This document shows, in pieces, positions 23,501 through 31,330 of a stretch of 64,000 bases of DNA; position 1 is the stretch's first letter, and each line of letters opens with the position of its first letter. The stretch spans positions 28,031,668 to 28,095,667 of the forward strand of contig NC_092569.1 of NCBI RefSeq assembly GCF_037975245.1, read 5' to 3'. Made by a program: the position numbers and the translations under genes. The stretch comes from Apostichopus japonicus (Eukaryota; Echinodermata; Holothuroidea; Aspidochirotida; Stichopodidae). The notes below the pieces were generated by a model that made no database searches, was not told the DNA's origin, and was given only the letters and a program-made list of their open reading frames with translations.

Positions 23501-26500
23501 GTTGCTTTATTTACTTTGAATTCGTTGAATTCGCCGATGTCGTAAGAATAGTTTATAACTAATTGTTACGACTAGTCGTAAGAATAGCCACGGCCTTATA
23601 ACTAACACTAAGTAACATTTCGCTAGGAAACATTTAATATTCAGTATTGCTACTGTATCTCTCAGAAAGTCAGATTATGAAAACAATTTGAAAATGTGCT
23701 TTGCTTGTGTTAATGTCTAGACTTGTTCCATACGATTATGAACCACGTTTCAACGCCGCAGAATTACAAACAAAAGTGAAAAGAATGGACTTAGCTATGA
23801 CGATAAGAACCAAAACGTAGGCCATGACGAACAGCCTAGGCCTAATGAGGTATTGTTACTGCTCGTTAATAGTTACGGACTGGTGTGACTGCGGTTTGCG
23901 CAACGTTATGCCGAAACAAGAAGAGTGCATTTCTTGAAAAATTCTGGTTTCTTCTTCGGATGTGAAAACCAAAACTGTGTTTTCTTTACTCGGAAAGAAT
24001 GACTGTTACAACCGAACGCCCGACAGTACGGCATTTTGTTGGGCTTCACTTCGAGTAACGTCGGGCCTACATGTAGGCTACGTACGTACGGCACATTTTT
24101 CATATGCAGTACAACGTACCTAGCCCGGCCCTACACAGTATAAGTATAGCCTTTACCGGTGTGAAGTTAGATACTTATTCCCCGTTCCTCGTTCGACATT
24201 CGCGAATGAGTAACTGCTACCGATTCAGTTACGTATTCGACAATGGTATCGACGTAATACCTCTGGCAAGACAAAAGCTTTCTTACAAGATGTTCAACAT
24301 ATGGTCGTGGAAAGAGGTTTATCTATGGCCCATGGGTCATATGAACTCTAATGACTATGTAGAAGGGTACCATAATGCATCTTGCCCGGTCCAAATAGTT
24401 TTTGACCAACTAAAATGACCAGTACTTCATCAGCTCTTAAATTAATGTAAAAAAATTACTTTAGGCCCTAATCAAGACTAGCACGCCTTGGACCACCTTA
24501 CCAATGGGTCATATGAATTCTTAACACATTGTAGAAGGATACCATAATGCGTCTTGCCCGGTCCAAAGAGTGCTTGACCAATTAAACTGACCATTTAATC
24601 AACATTTTTTTTTAATTAAATGTAACGGGAACTGAAATCAAAACATTTGGGCCCTAATCAAATCCAGCACGCCTTGGATCGACCGCCCAACGAATGGGTC
24701 ATGGGAAGTCTGAGGACCTTGTAGAAGGGTACCATAATGCGTCTTGCCCGGTCCAAAGAGTGCTTGACCAATTTAAATGACCAGTAAATCATTACTTCTT
24801 CAATGAGTGTAACGGGACCACGAAAAAGCTTTGGGCCCTAATCCATGCAGCACGCCTTGGACCACCTAACCAATGGGTAACATTAACTCTAAGGACATTG
24901 TAGAAGAGTACCATAATGCGTCTTGCCCGGTCCAAAGAGTGCTTGACCAATTTAAATGACCACTAAATCATTACTTCTTTAATGAGTGTAACGGGACCAC
25001 GAAAAAGCTTTGGGCCCTAATCCATGCAGCACGCCTTGGACCACCTAACCAATGGGTAACATTAACTCTAAGGACATTGTAGAAGAGTACCATAATGCGT
25101 CTTGCCCGGTCCAAAGAGTGCTTGACCAATTAAAATGACCATTAAATCATTACATTTTTAATGCCTGAAAAGGGACCACGAAAAAGCTTTGGGCCCAATC
25201 CATGCAGCACGCCTTGGACCACCAAACCGATGGGTAACATGAACTCTAAGGACATTGTAGAAGGGTACCATAATGCATCTTGCCCGGTCCAAAGCGTGCT
25301 TGACCAATTTAAATGACCATTAAATCATTACTTTTTTAATGAGTGAAAAGGGACCACGAAAAAGCTTTGGGCCCTAATCCATGCAGCACGCCTTGGACCA
25401 CCAAACCGATGGTTAACATGAACTCTAAGGACATTGTAGACGGGTACCATAATGCGTCTTGCCCGGTCCAAAGCGTGCTTGACCAATTCAAATGACCACT
25501 AAATAATTACTTCTTTATTGAGTGTAACCGGACCACGAAAAAGCCTTGGGGCCTAATCCATGCAGCACGCCTTGGACCACCAAACCGATGGTTAACATGA
25601 ACTCTAGGGACATTGTAGAAGGGTACCATAATGCGTCTTGCCCGGTCCAAAGCGTGCTTGACCAATTTAAATGACCACTAAATAATTACTTCTTTATTGA
25701 GTGTAACGGGACCACAAAAAAAGCTTTGGGCCCTAATCCATGCAGCACGCCTTGGACCACCAAACCGATGGTTAACATGAACTCTAGGGACATTGTAGAA
25801 GGGTACCATAATGCGTCTTGCCCGGTCAAAAGCGTGCTTGACCAATTCAAATGACCACTAAATAATTACTCCTTTATTGAGTGTAACGGGACCACAAAAA
25901 AAGCTTTGGGCCCTAATCAATGCAGCACGCCTTGGATCACCAAACCGATGGTTAACATGAACTCTAAGGACATTGTAGACGGGTACCATAATGCGTCTTG
26001 CCCGGTCCAAAGCGTGCTTGACCAATTCAAATGACCACTAAATAATTACTTCTTTATTGAGTGTAACGGGACCACAAAAAAAGCTTTGGGCCCTAATCCA
26101 TGCAGCACGCCTTGGACCACCAAACCGATGGTTAACATGAACTCTAGGGACATTGTAGAAGGGTACCATAATGCGTCTTGCCCGGTCCAAAGCGTGCTTG
26201 ACCAATTCAAATGACCACTAAATAATTACTCCTTTATTGAGTGTAACGGGACCACAAAAAAAGCTTTGGGCCCTAATCAATGCAGCACGCCTTGGACCAC
26301 CAAACCGATGGTTAACATGAACTCTAAGGACATTGTAGACGGGTACCATAATGCGTCTTGCCCGGTCCAAAGCGTGCTTGACCAATTCAAATGACCACTA
26401 AATAATTACTTCTTTATTGAGTGTAACGGGACCACGAAAAAGCCTTGGGCCCTAATCCATGCAGCACGCCTTGGACCACCAAACCGATGGTTAACATGAA

Positions 26501-29500
26501 CTCTAAGGACATTGTAGAAGAGTACCATAATGCGTCTTGCCCGGTCCAAAGAGTGCTTGACCAGATAAACTGACCACTAAATCATCACTTCGTTTATGAA
26601 TGTAAATGGACTTGCAAAAATCTTTAGGCCCCAGTCAAGACCAGCACGCCTTGGACCACATAACCAATGGGTCATAGAAAGTCCAAGGACATTGTAGAAG
26701 GGTACCATAATGCGTCTTGCCCGGTCCAAAGAGTGCTTGACCAATTCAAATGACCATTAAATCATTACATTTTTAATGCCTGAAAAGGGACCACGAAAAA
26801 GCTTTGGGCCCTTATCCATGCAGCACGCCTTGGACCACCAAACCGATGGGTAACATGAACTCTAAGGACATTGTAGAAGGGTACCATAATGCATCTTGCC
26901 CGGTCCAAAGCGTGCTTGACCAATTTAAATGACCACTTAATAATTACTTCTTCAATGACTGTAATGGGACCACGAAAACGCTTTGGGCCCTCATCCATGC
27001 AGCACGCCTTTGACCACCCAACCAATGGGTAATATGAACGCTAATGACAATGTAGAAGGGTACCATAATGCGTCTTGCCCGGTCCAAAGCGTGCTTGACC
27101 AATTCAAATGACCACTAAATAATTACTTCTTTATTGAGTGTAACGGGACCACAAAAAAAGCTTTGGGCCCTAATCCATGCAGCACGCCTTGCATCACCAA
27201 ACCGATGGTTAACATGAACTCTATTGACATTGTAGAAGGGTACCATAATGCGTCTTGCCCGGTCCAAAGCGTGCTTGACCAATTCAAATGACCACTAAAT
27301 AATTACTTCTTTATTGAGTGTAACGGGACCACAAAAAAAGCTTTGGGCCCTAATCAATGCAGCACGCCTTGGATCACCAAACCGATGGTTAACATGAACT
27401 CTAAGGACATTGTAGACGGGTACCATAATGCGTCTTGCCCGGTCCAAAGCGTGCTTGACCAATTCAAATGACCACTAAATAATTACTTCTTTATTGAGTG
27501 TAACGGGACCACGAAAAAGCCTTGGGCCCTAATCCATGCAGCACGCCTTGGACCACCAAACCGATGGTTAACATGAACTCTAAGGACATTGTAGAAGAGT
27601 ACCATAATGCGTCTTGCCCGGTCCAAAGAGTGCTTGACCAATTAAACTGACCACTAAATCATCACTTCGTTTATGAATGTAAATGGACCTGCAAAAATCT
27701 TTAGGCCCCAGTCAAGACCAGCACGCCTTGGACCACATAACCAATGGGTCATAGAAAGTCCAAGGACATTGTAGAAGGGTACCATAATGCGTCTTGCCCG
27801 GTCCAAAGAGTGCTTGACCAATTTAAATGACCACTTAATAATTACTTCTTCAATGACTGTAATGGGACCACGAAAACGCTTTGGGCCCTCATCCATGCAG
27901 CACGCCTTTGACCACCCAACCAATGGGTAATATGAACGCTAATGACAATGTAGAAGGGTTCCATAATGCGTCTTGCCCGGTCCAAAGAGTGCTTGACCAA
28001 TTTAAATGACCACTAAATAATTACTTCTTTATTGAGTGTAACGGGACCACAAAAAAAGCTTTGGGCCCTAATCCATGCAGCACGCCTTGGATCACCAAAC
28101 CGATGGTTAACATGAACTCTAAGGACATTGTAGAAGGGTACCATAATGCGTCTTGCCCGGTCCAAAGCGTGCTTGACCAATTCAAATGACCACTAAATAA
28201 TTACTTCTTTATTGAGTGTAACGGGACCACAAAAAAAGCTTTGGGCCCTAATCCATGCAGCACGCCTTGGATCACCAAACCGATGGTTAACATGAACTCT
28301 AAGGACATTGTAGACGGGTACCATAATGCGTCTTGCCCGGTCCAAAGCGTGCTTGACCAATTCAAATGACCACTAAATAATTACTTCTTTATTGAGTGTA
28401 ACGGGACCACGAAAAAGCCTTGGGCCCTAATCCATGCAGCACGCCTTGGACCACCAAACCGATGGTTAACATGAACTCTAAGGACATTGTAGAAAAGTAC
28501 CATAATGCGTCTTGCCCGGTCCAAAGAGTGCTTGACCAATTAAACTGACCACTAAATCATCACTTAGATCACTATGTATGTCGAGAAAAATATATAGAAA
28601 TGTTTCATTTTCTTTACACGCGGGAAACTGTATATTTCTTTCTGTTCTACTGTGCCTATAATTCACATAATTGTATTAAAATTATTGAATCAAAATGAAC
28701 ATAACTTCAAATAATTATGAATTTCTTGTATGCTATATGGCAGATAACTAAAGTAATCGCAAATAATATAAAATTACGTTTTCAGTCCGCGTAATACACA
28801 CCTTATTGTTGCAATAATAATAATAATAATAATAAAGGCTTATAAGCACAACTACTACAGAAAACTGTGTGCACTGCTGTGCTGGAAAACAACTAAATAA
28901 ATCTCGAAGTAACGATACAAAAGTTAAACCTGGTCGAGATTTTGGCTGAAATCAGAACCATTGACAAATAAGCCTGTTTTAATTGCCTCTTAAAAGTAGC
29001 AGCATTTTGGACTTCTTTAAGGCTGTCAGGAAGCTTATTCCACAATTTAGGTCCAGCCTTCGCAAACAAGCGATACCAATAGACAGGTATAAGCAGACAT
29101 ATGCAGCATATGTACACCAATATATTTTATATTTAGAGTCTTCAAGAAACTGCCACTCTCTATAGTCATGAAGCAATAGCTTAAATCAAGGGCGTAGAAA
29201 CCGGGGGCTGGGGCCGCCAGCCCCCAGTGAAAGATATGGGAAGGCGGAAGTATCATCCCCCCCCCCTCCCCCGCTTCGCTATCCTGTATATCAGGGAGTG
29301 ATCGAGTCTAATATAACACTCAAAAATTAAATTAATATATCATGATTTTTTCCAATCTTATTCTCAACATGGTGATGACTTGTTTGTGCGAATGTGGATA
29401 ATCATCAGTGAGGAACTAACTGCCCATGGTGCTCAGAACATTTTGGCAGAAAAAAAATCTCATTTGGAGCACCAAATTGCATCTAAGGCCAGGTGAAAAT

Positions 29501-30804
29501 GTAAAATTATTTACAAAATGGAGTGGGTGTTAAAGTGTGCTATATTGCACCAAATTGCATCTGAGGCCACCTGGAAATGCAAAAAATATCCAAAGGGGAG
29601 GGGACACCCCCTCCCCTTAGACCCCTCCCCCATGCCGGCCATATCAGTCTGAGGCCACCCCCCCCCCACTCAAAAGTACCTTCCTACGCCACTGGCGTAA
29701 ATGGATATACTCAATGGACTAATACAAATTCGAGCAAGTTTTCTGTATCGTTTGGCTAAAATCATGCCTCTGCCCTTGCAAAGCTTGCAAAAGTACCATC
29801 TCATTATATTACCCATAAACCAGAAAGTCGGATCACGTTCACCCTTTGATCTTTTGTAGAAATACTCTTATTCTATGTGGTTTATTTTAAACAAATTTGG
29901 CAGTCAAAAATGTCTATAATTTTTTTTTTTAAAACATAAAAGTTAACCACTTAAACATCCCTTTACGTCATAAAAAACATTAAAAGTTATGAATAATAGG
30001 AGCAAATGTGGCTCAAAATATGCAGTAATATGCATTAACACTGCAGGGTAACTTTAATCAGTTATCTCTTCTAACAGCTTCTAAATATAGAAGACATGCA
30101 ATTTTAACAAACTGATTATTATCTAGCTGATGTATTGTGTAGGCCTACATTGGTAAGTATATATAAAAGGGAGATTCTGGCGTGGAGAACGTGACATGTG
30201 TAGATGCAATGTCTTCATACCATTCAACATCCACGGTAAAGAATAATCCCTCTTCCTGCTTTTACCTCACCCATTTTCCTTGCTCCCCTTTATCATCACA
30301 GACTGTGTCCATTCACACTGACTTGAGACCATAAAAATGTTGTATTTCTATGACGTTTCGTGTTGATTCATAATGAAGCAGAAAGGCAGAGTATTAACAA
30401 GGAAATGCTTTCAATTGAAAAATATGTCCCTTTGATTGCTGAGCATGCCCTAATGGATAAATGGTCACTTTTCCAATTATAATGAAAGTTGTATTGAAAA
30501 TAATGCAATTGGACTAGTTTCAGAGGTTTGTAATGGTCTATGGTAATCTGGATAATTTATTGTAGACAGCTGCTGAACTTGTACGTTTTGTATATATATA
30601 TATAGTTATATATATATATATATAGTTATATATAGTTATATAGTTATATATTATAACATACAGTACAGTCATCCATGATTTTCAAAGGGACTATAATTAT
30701 AGAAAACCATGATTAAGTCAGAAAATAGACTTACCTCTGGTCAGAGAAACTGATATAATAGTGAATATAAAAAGCTTCAAAATGGTGGATTTACTAAGCT
30801 CCAT
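8259..30804 (-). CDS. FReD-1: secreted fibrinogen-related lectin, 7 exons, 317 aa
   Basis: Coding exons on minus, in order: 30804-30735, 23046-22981, 20692-20606, 16862-16801, 16042-15914, 13176-12912 and 8533-8259. They sum to 954 nt; every junction is GT-AG and all phases agree. The product has a 23-residue signal-peptide exon, a Cys/Pro segment, two Thr/Ser-rich stalk exons and a fibrinogen C-terminal domain of about 222 residues. That domain carries IKDC, GGGWTVFQRRVDGSVDF, EFWLGND, FSTYDRDND, GAWWYKKCHSSNLNG and MKIRP. Such proteins (ficolins, tachylectin-5-like FREPs) are extracellular, bind acetylated sugars with calcium, and act in innate recognition. The DRDND acidic cluster and four canonical cysteines are present. 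An alternative first exon exists at 38285-38216. The ligand is not predictable; family assignment is firm. Confidence 0.88.
8622..8818 (-). pseudogene. Truncated duplicate of FReD terminal exon (exon 7')
   Basis: It has its own acceptor (TTTGTCATTCACAG), the same entry phase as exon 7 and a good match through FSTYDRDND, HCAVAYRGAWWY and QCQYSNLNGDYHAV. Homology then stops at about 8643 and the frame closes with VRKLSH. It lies about 90 bp upstream of the true exon 7 acceptor in transcription order. Splicing into it would give a domain lacking the last third, including MKIRP, and with CH changed to CQ. It could be a dead exon or a truncating alternative exon. The same truncation in copy B shows it predates the large duplication. 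Confidence 0.8.
8834..10890. other. FReD-1 intron 6, distal part; no gene
   Basis: AT-rich with CA-type and homopolymer C runs. Overlapping open frames at 9580-10233 are conserved between the two blocks but have no recognisable domain, and their diverged relative at 32699-33040 has lost the frame, so I do not call a gene. Confidence 0.6.
11540..12250 (+). pseudogene. LINE reverse transcriptase fragment split by a MITE
   Basis: Just left of the MITE the + frame reads FKKGDNTIAENYRP; removing the MITE and one target copy joins it to ISVSP. FKKGD followed by NYRPIS is the conserved N-terminal reverse-transcriptase block of non-LTR elements. The rest is decayed. In copy B the same frame carries a TGA directly after FKK (about 52761), so this is a fossil. 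Confidence 0.75.
11621..12203. mobile_element. Inner hAT-like MITE, 583 bp, copy A
   Basis: The ends are CAGTGGCGGAGCT and AGCTCTGCCACTG. The target duplication is CCGGCCAA at 11613-11620 and 12204-12211. It carries a poly-C block near one end and, at about 12105-12140, the hairpin motif CTCCGCGCCAAC with GTGGCGCTCCGC and TTAGATAGT. Copy B holds the orthologous insertion at 52796-53375. Confidence 0.85.
12912..13176 (-). CDS. FReD-1 exon 6: N-terminal and middle fibrinogen domain
   Basis: This 265-nt exon enters in phase 0 after ATTAAACAG and leaves in phase 1 at GTTGGT. It encodes VFQRRVDGSVDFYRNWISY, KEGFGDPSHEFWLGND, LLTNQGDYEIRIDM and ends YTGTA. The WTVFQRR-DGSVDF and EFWLGN blocks are hallmarks of fibrinogen C-terminal domains. 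The exon 5/6 junction falls precisely inside GGGWT/VFQRR. Confidence 0.95.
13177..15913. other. FReD-1 intron 5, with repeated GATGTCCGAAAC motifs
   Basis: No gene. Between 13740 and 14560 the motif GATGTCCGAAAC and its reverse complement occur repeatedly (about 13940, 14160, 14335, 14355, 14540), mixed with TTTCCGTCCAC motifs in both orientations (about 13757, 13965, 14145). The collinear region in copy B is 54900-55640. The remainder is plain AT-rich sequence. Confidence 0.6.
15763..15913 (-). repeat. Minisatellite made from the exon 5 / donor junction, copy A
   Basis: About two units of roughly 75 bp abut the real exon 5. Each repeats, on minus, the last coding bases of exon 5 (ACTGACGGAGGAGGATGG), the GGTAAGTC donor and the start of intron 5 (TATAGTATAG). 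One intact decoy donor lies at about 15834-15860. Copy B has about six units (56838-57329). Confidence 0.8.
15914..16042 (-). CDS. FReD-1 exon 5: start of fibrinogen domain
   Basis: This 129-nt, phase 0-0 exon encodes 43 residues from IKDCLDVFNAG through GIYTIKPTNWTG to NMTDGGGWT. It holds the first canonical cysteine pair (DC and FC) of the fibrinogen domain. NTT and NWT and NMT are potential N-glycosylation sites. The acceptor is TTATTATTAG and the donor GGTAAGTC. Confidence 0.95.
16043..16800. other. FReD-1 intron 4, nothing recognised
   Basis: AT-rich. Similar to copy B only as far as about 16150; beyond that the two blocks are unrelated until about 19720. No gene or repeat is recognised. 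Confidence 0.6.
16801..16862 (-). CDS. FReD-1 exon 4: Thr-rich stalk, copy-A specific
   Basis: This 62-nt exon enters in phase 1 (acceptor AACGATAG) and leaves in phase 0 (donor GTGAGA). It encodes ASESVQTTPMETTTGDDPFIV with the split Ala codon. TTP and TTT clusters suggest an O-glycosylated spacer ahead of the fibrinogen domain. FReD-2 lacks this sequence and has a 137-nt exon of the same phase class instead (59155-59291). Evidence is frame, phase and splice signals; no domain. Confidence 0.8.
17511..19363. mobile_element. DNA transposon-like element with inverted ends and a THAP ORF
   Basis: The ends are near-perfect inverted repeats of about 21 bp: TTAAAGACCAACTTTGGAG at 17511 and CTCCATAGTTGGTCTTTAA ending at 19363. 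TTAA at both outer edges could be a TTAA target duplication or part of the terminal repeat. A THAP-type open frame (18807-19049, minus) lies near the right end. No catalytic transposase domain is visible, so it is probably an internally decayed copy. The segment is absent from copy B, but flanking sequence there is unrelated, so an empty site cannot be shown. Confidence 0.6.
18807..19049 (-). CDS. THAP-type zinc finger N-terminus, probably transposon-borne
   Basis: The frame starts MPEFCVVGGCSYTSANKSIS and continues FFSFPSRRTDVKRR, LWINFVRSTRKD. THAP domains start with a Met-Pro and a C-x(2-4)-C pair, then a hydrophobic/FxFP block, then a Trp; all are seen here. The later C-x2-H pair and the HF motif are not present in frame, so the domain is incomplete or split by an intron. 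THAP domains bind DNA and are used by P-element-like transposases as well as host regulators. Position inside an inverted-end element favours a transposon origin. Confidence 0.55.
   Translation of the reverse strand: MPEFCVVGGCSYTSANKSISFFSFPSRRTDVKRRRLWINFVRSTRKDLSAPGVSHAHESTCMTLPLCMLQKSHSEKLIYF
19720..19835. repeat. Partial local duplication of the FReD-1 exon 3 flank
   Basis: It repeats 20468-20570 (CAGATCCAAAAAGTGTAAC through AAGCATGA), stopping just short of the exon 3 donor. Copy B has only the full version at 61318-61440, so copy A carries an extra truncated tandem piece. Confidence 0.65.
20034..20115. repeat. Minisatellite, GTCGGTCAGTCGGGTCA units
   Basis: Four to five direct units of about 18-20 bp. 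Also present at 60885-60975 in copy B with slightly different units. Confidence 0.85.
20606..20692 (-). CDS. FReD-1 exon 3: Thr/Ser-rich stalk
   Basis: An 87-nt, phase 1-1 exon with acceptor ACTGATAG and donor GTACAG. With the split Ala it encodes ATNLYSSKPVETTP, KQTSSGETTDSTVRE. Its phase class means it can be skipped or duplicated without changing frame. It resembles the exon 4 sequences (TTP followed by E/Q-T), suggesting the stalk grew by exon duplication. Conserved in FReD-2 at 61452-61538. Confidence 0.85.
20811..22013 (-). mobile_element. 5'-truncated LINE (CR1/L2-like), copy A only
   Basis: On minus, 22004-21120 is an intact 294-residue frame that begins within the reverse transcriptase: LLFADDTTVF is the catalytic FADD box, followed by KFLGTTIDEKLTWKQHI and PLFWKSLN type C-terminal blocks. 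The 3' end (20811-20840) is an AATTC-rich short tandem tail typical of L2/CR1-type elements. Copy B has no insertion at the matching site (about 60688). It lies in FReD-1 intron 2, same strand as the gene. The clade call is inferred from motif style. Confidence 0.85.
22014..22980. other. FReD-1 intron 2 remainder; CA repeat, no gene
   Basis: An AC microsatellite lies at 22050-22100. At 22845-22870 on minus, TGACTGACGATGGAGGTGAG resembles a decayed exon 5 end with donor, but nothing upstream supports an exon. A poly-G run lies at 22773-22784. Confidence 0.5.
22981..23046 (-). CDS. FReD-1 exon 2: Cys/Pro-rich N-terminal segment
   Basis: A 66-nt, phase 1-1 exon (acceptor TTCAACAG, donor GTAAGA). 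With the split Ala it encodes ARYNPGPCPGAAPKP and DDHVTKE. It follows the signal peptide, so the mature protein should start near here. A single cysteine outside the fibrinogen domain could link chains. FReD-2 has one extra Ala codon at the acceptor (63542-63610). Confidence 0.85.
23299..23596. mobile_element. MITE with empty sister site
   Basis: The sister region reads GTGTATAACTAACAC without interruption (about 34180). Here 298 bp is inserted, flanked by TATAA (23294-23298 and 23597-23601). Just inside the ends are 30-bp inverted arms at 23313-23342 and 23562-23591 (GTGGCTATTCTTACAAC type) with one mismatch. Two internal TGCGCAGTTGCT copies are also seen. It has no coding capacity; superfamily not assigned. 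Confidence 0.85.
23906..24034 (-). pseudogene. THAP-like N-terminal fragment
   Basis: The frame starts MPYCRAFGCNSHSFRVKKT and continues FWFSHPKKKPEFFKKC. The Met-Pro start, C-x4-C pair and F-x-F/P block resemble the beginning of a THAP zinc finger, but the frame ends after 42 residues, before Trp and the second zinc-ligand pair. An almost identical copy lies at 34490-34618. It may be a first exon or a transposon fossil. Confidence 0.4.
24328..28566. repeat. 180-bp satellite array, about 24 monomers
   Basis: The anchor GTACCATAATGCGTCTTGCC recurs at a spacing of almost exactly 180 bp from 24367 to 28500. Each monomer contains GGTCCAAAGCGTGCTTG and, about 120 bp later, CAGCACGCCTTGGACC, which are near reverse complements. 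Outer monomers are more diverged than central ones (25400-26500). Variant monomers recur at 1080 and 900 bp, showing higher-order organisation. The array sits in FReD-1 intron 1 and is missing from the sister duplicate. Open frames inside it are by-products. Confidence 0.95.
28567..28812. other. FReD-1 intron 1 flank after satellite, no gene
   Basis: Plain AT-rich sequence from the start of sister similarity (28590). The stretch 28650-28812 also resembles 63740-63890, the intron 1 part of FReD-2, where no satellite intervenes. Confidence 0.55.
28813..29178 (-). mobile_element. LINE 3' fragment (reverse-transcriptase ORF C-terminus)
   Basis: On minus the frame contains RLFAKAGPKLWNKLPDSLKE and ATFKRQLKQAYL, the common end of CR1/L2-like ORF2 proteins. 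The 3' end is an ATT repeat (28815-28838 on + as AAT). It is heavily 5'-truncated and frameshifted. The sister copy is at 35808-36164. Confidence 0.75.
29187..29694. mobile_element. hAT-like non-autonomous element, copy B1
   Basis: The ends are CAAGGGCGTAG and CTACGCCACTG. The flanking octamers GCTTAAAT (29179-29186) and GCGTAAAT (29695-29702) differ by one base. It contains CAAATTGCATCTRAGGCC repeats and poly-C blocks. The sister copy is at 36173-36710 and an inverted relative at 4505-4809. Confidence 0.75.
29703..30734. other. FReD-1 intron 1, TA repeat near the exon 1 end
   Basis: No gene. A TA-rich tract with TAGTTATATA interruptions lies at 30590-30652. The matching stretch in the partner (37800-38170) is far longer. 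Confidence 0.6.
30735..30804 (-). CDS. FReD-1 exon 1a: signal peptide
   Basis: The ATG (30804-30802) sits in AAAGATGG, a favourable context with A at -3 and G at +4. It encodes MELSKSTILK followed by the hydrophobic LFIFTIISVSL and TR, then a phase 1 donor GGTAAGTC. This is a textbook signal peptide: a basic n-region and a hydrophobic core. Phase 1 fits exon 2 exactly. It is duplicated at 38216-38285. Confidence 0.85.
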
Positions 30805-31330
30805 CTTTCTCCGTTCTGGTTTTGAGTAACAGCAGATGATATCTTAGATATAATGTTCTGAATTACGACTTAGTGAATTCGTCCCTAAATATTACCCCAA
30901 AGCAGAGAGTTGCATCAAATTCAGCTTCCCAAATGGACCAAGAGCAGACGCAGAATGGCTGTTAGGCGTATTTCAGTTTAATGAATGTACCTCGTTAATC
31001 TCGGGTGGTGTGTTGTTTACATCAGCAGGGTTAGGCTAAAATCCATATTTTCTTTATTCATTTAGTAAGTACATCTCAGTAGGAACAATGTGCCTTGTCG
31101 ATATTTCCATTTAGTCGGTCGTTAGCTTGCAAACGATTAATCATAAAGATTTTTCAAATTAAAAAGTCCCTCCTTCATGTATGTATGAGGTTTATTAAGA
31201 TTAATATTGCACAAACGGGGCATCTATATTACCATACTCGCTGCAATAATGAATAGCAGTAACTAAAAAACAAACCTTTGTGTCGCTGCCTGCTATATGT
31301 TTATGATTAATCATTAAAAATGAAGAAAGG
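30805..31330 (-). promoter_or_regulatory. Probable 5' UTR and proximal promoter of FReD-1 exon 1a
   Basis: Upstream of the start codon the sequence stays very similar to the region upstream of exon 1b (38286-38752). On minus, an AT-rich ATTATATCT lies about 50 bases before the ATG, which may be UTR or a TATA-like box. No transcription start can be fixed from sequence. Confidence 0.35.

Larger units (their letters stand above)
23188..31315. repeat. Second segmental duplication, copy B1 (partner 33845-38752)
   Basis: 23188-24168 matches 33845-34735 and 28590-31315 matches 35588-38752, same order and orientation. Between these, B1 holds 24169-28589 (mostly satellite), whereas the partner holds an unrelated 0.85 kb. 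Both contain the FReD signal-peptide exon, a LINE 3' fragment and a hAT-like element. Confidence 0.9.

Noticed and set aside
26765-27923. Minus frames of 86-89 residues with a shared N-terminus
   Set aside because: They are readings of satellite monomers and repeat with the 180-bp period.
24328-28566. CRISPR-like array
   Set aside because: The units are 180 bp, contiguous and similar throughout, with no repeat-spacer alternation; the genome is eukaryotic.
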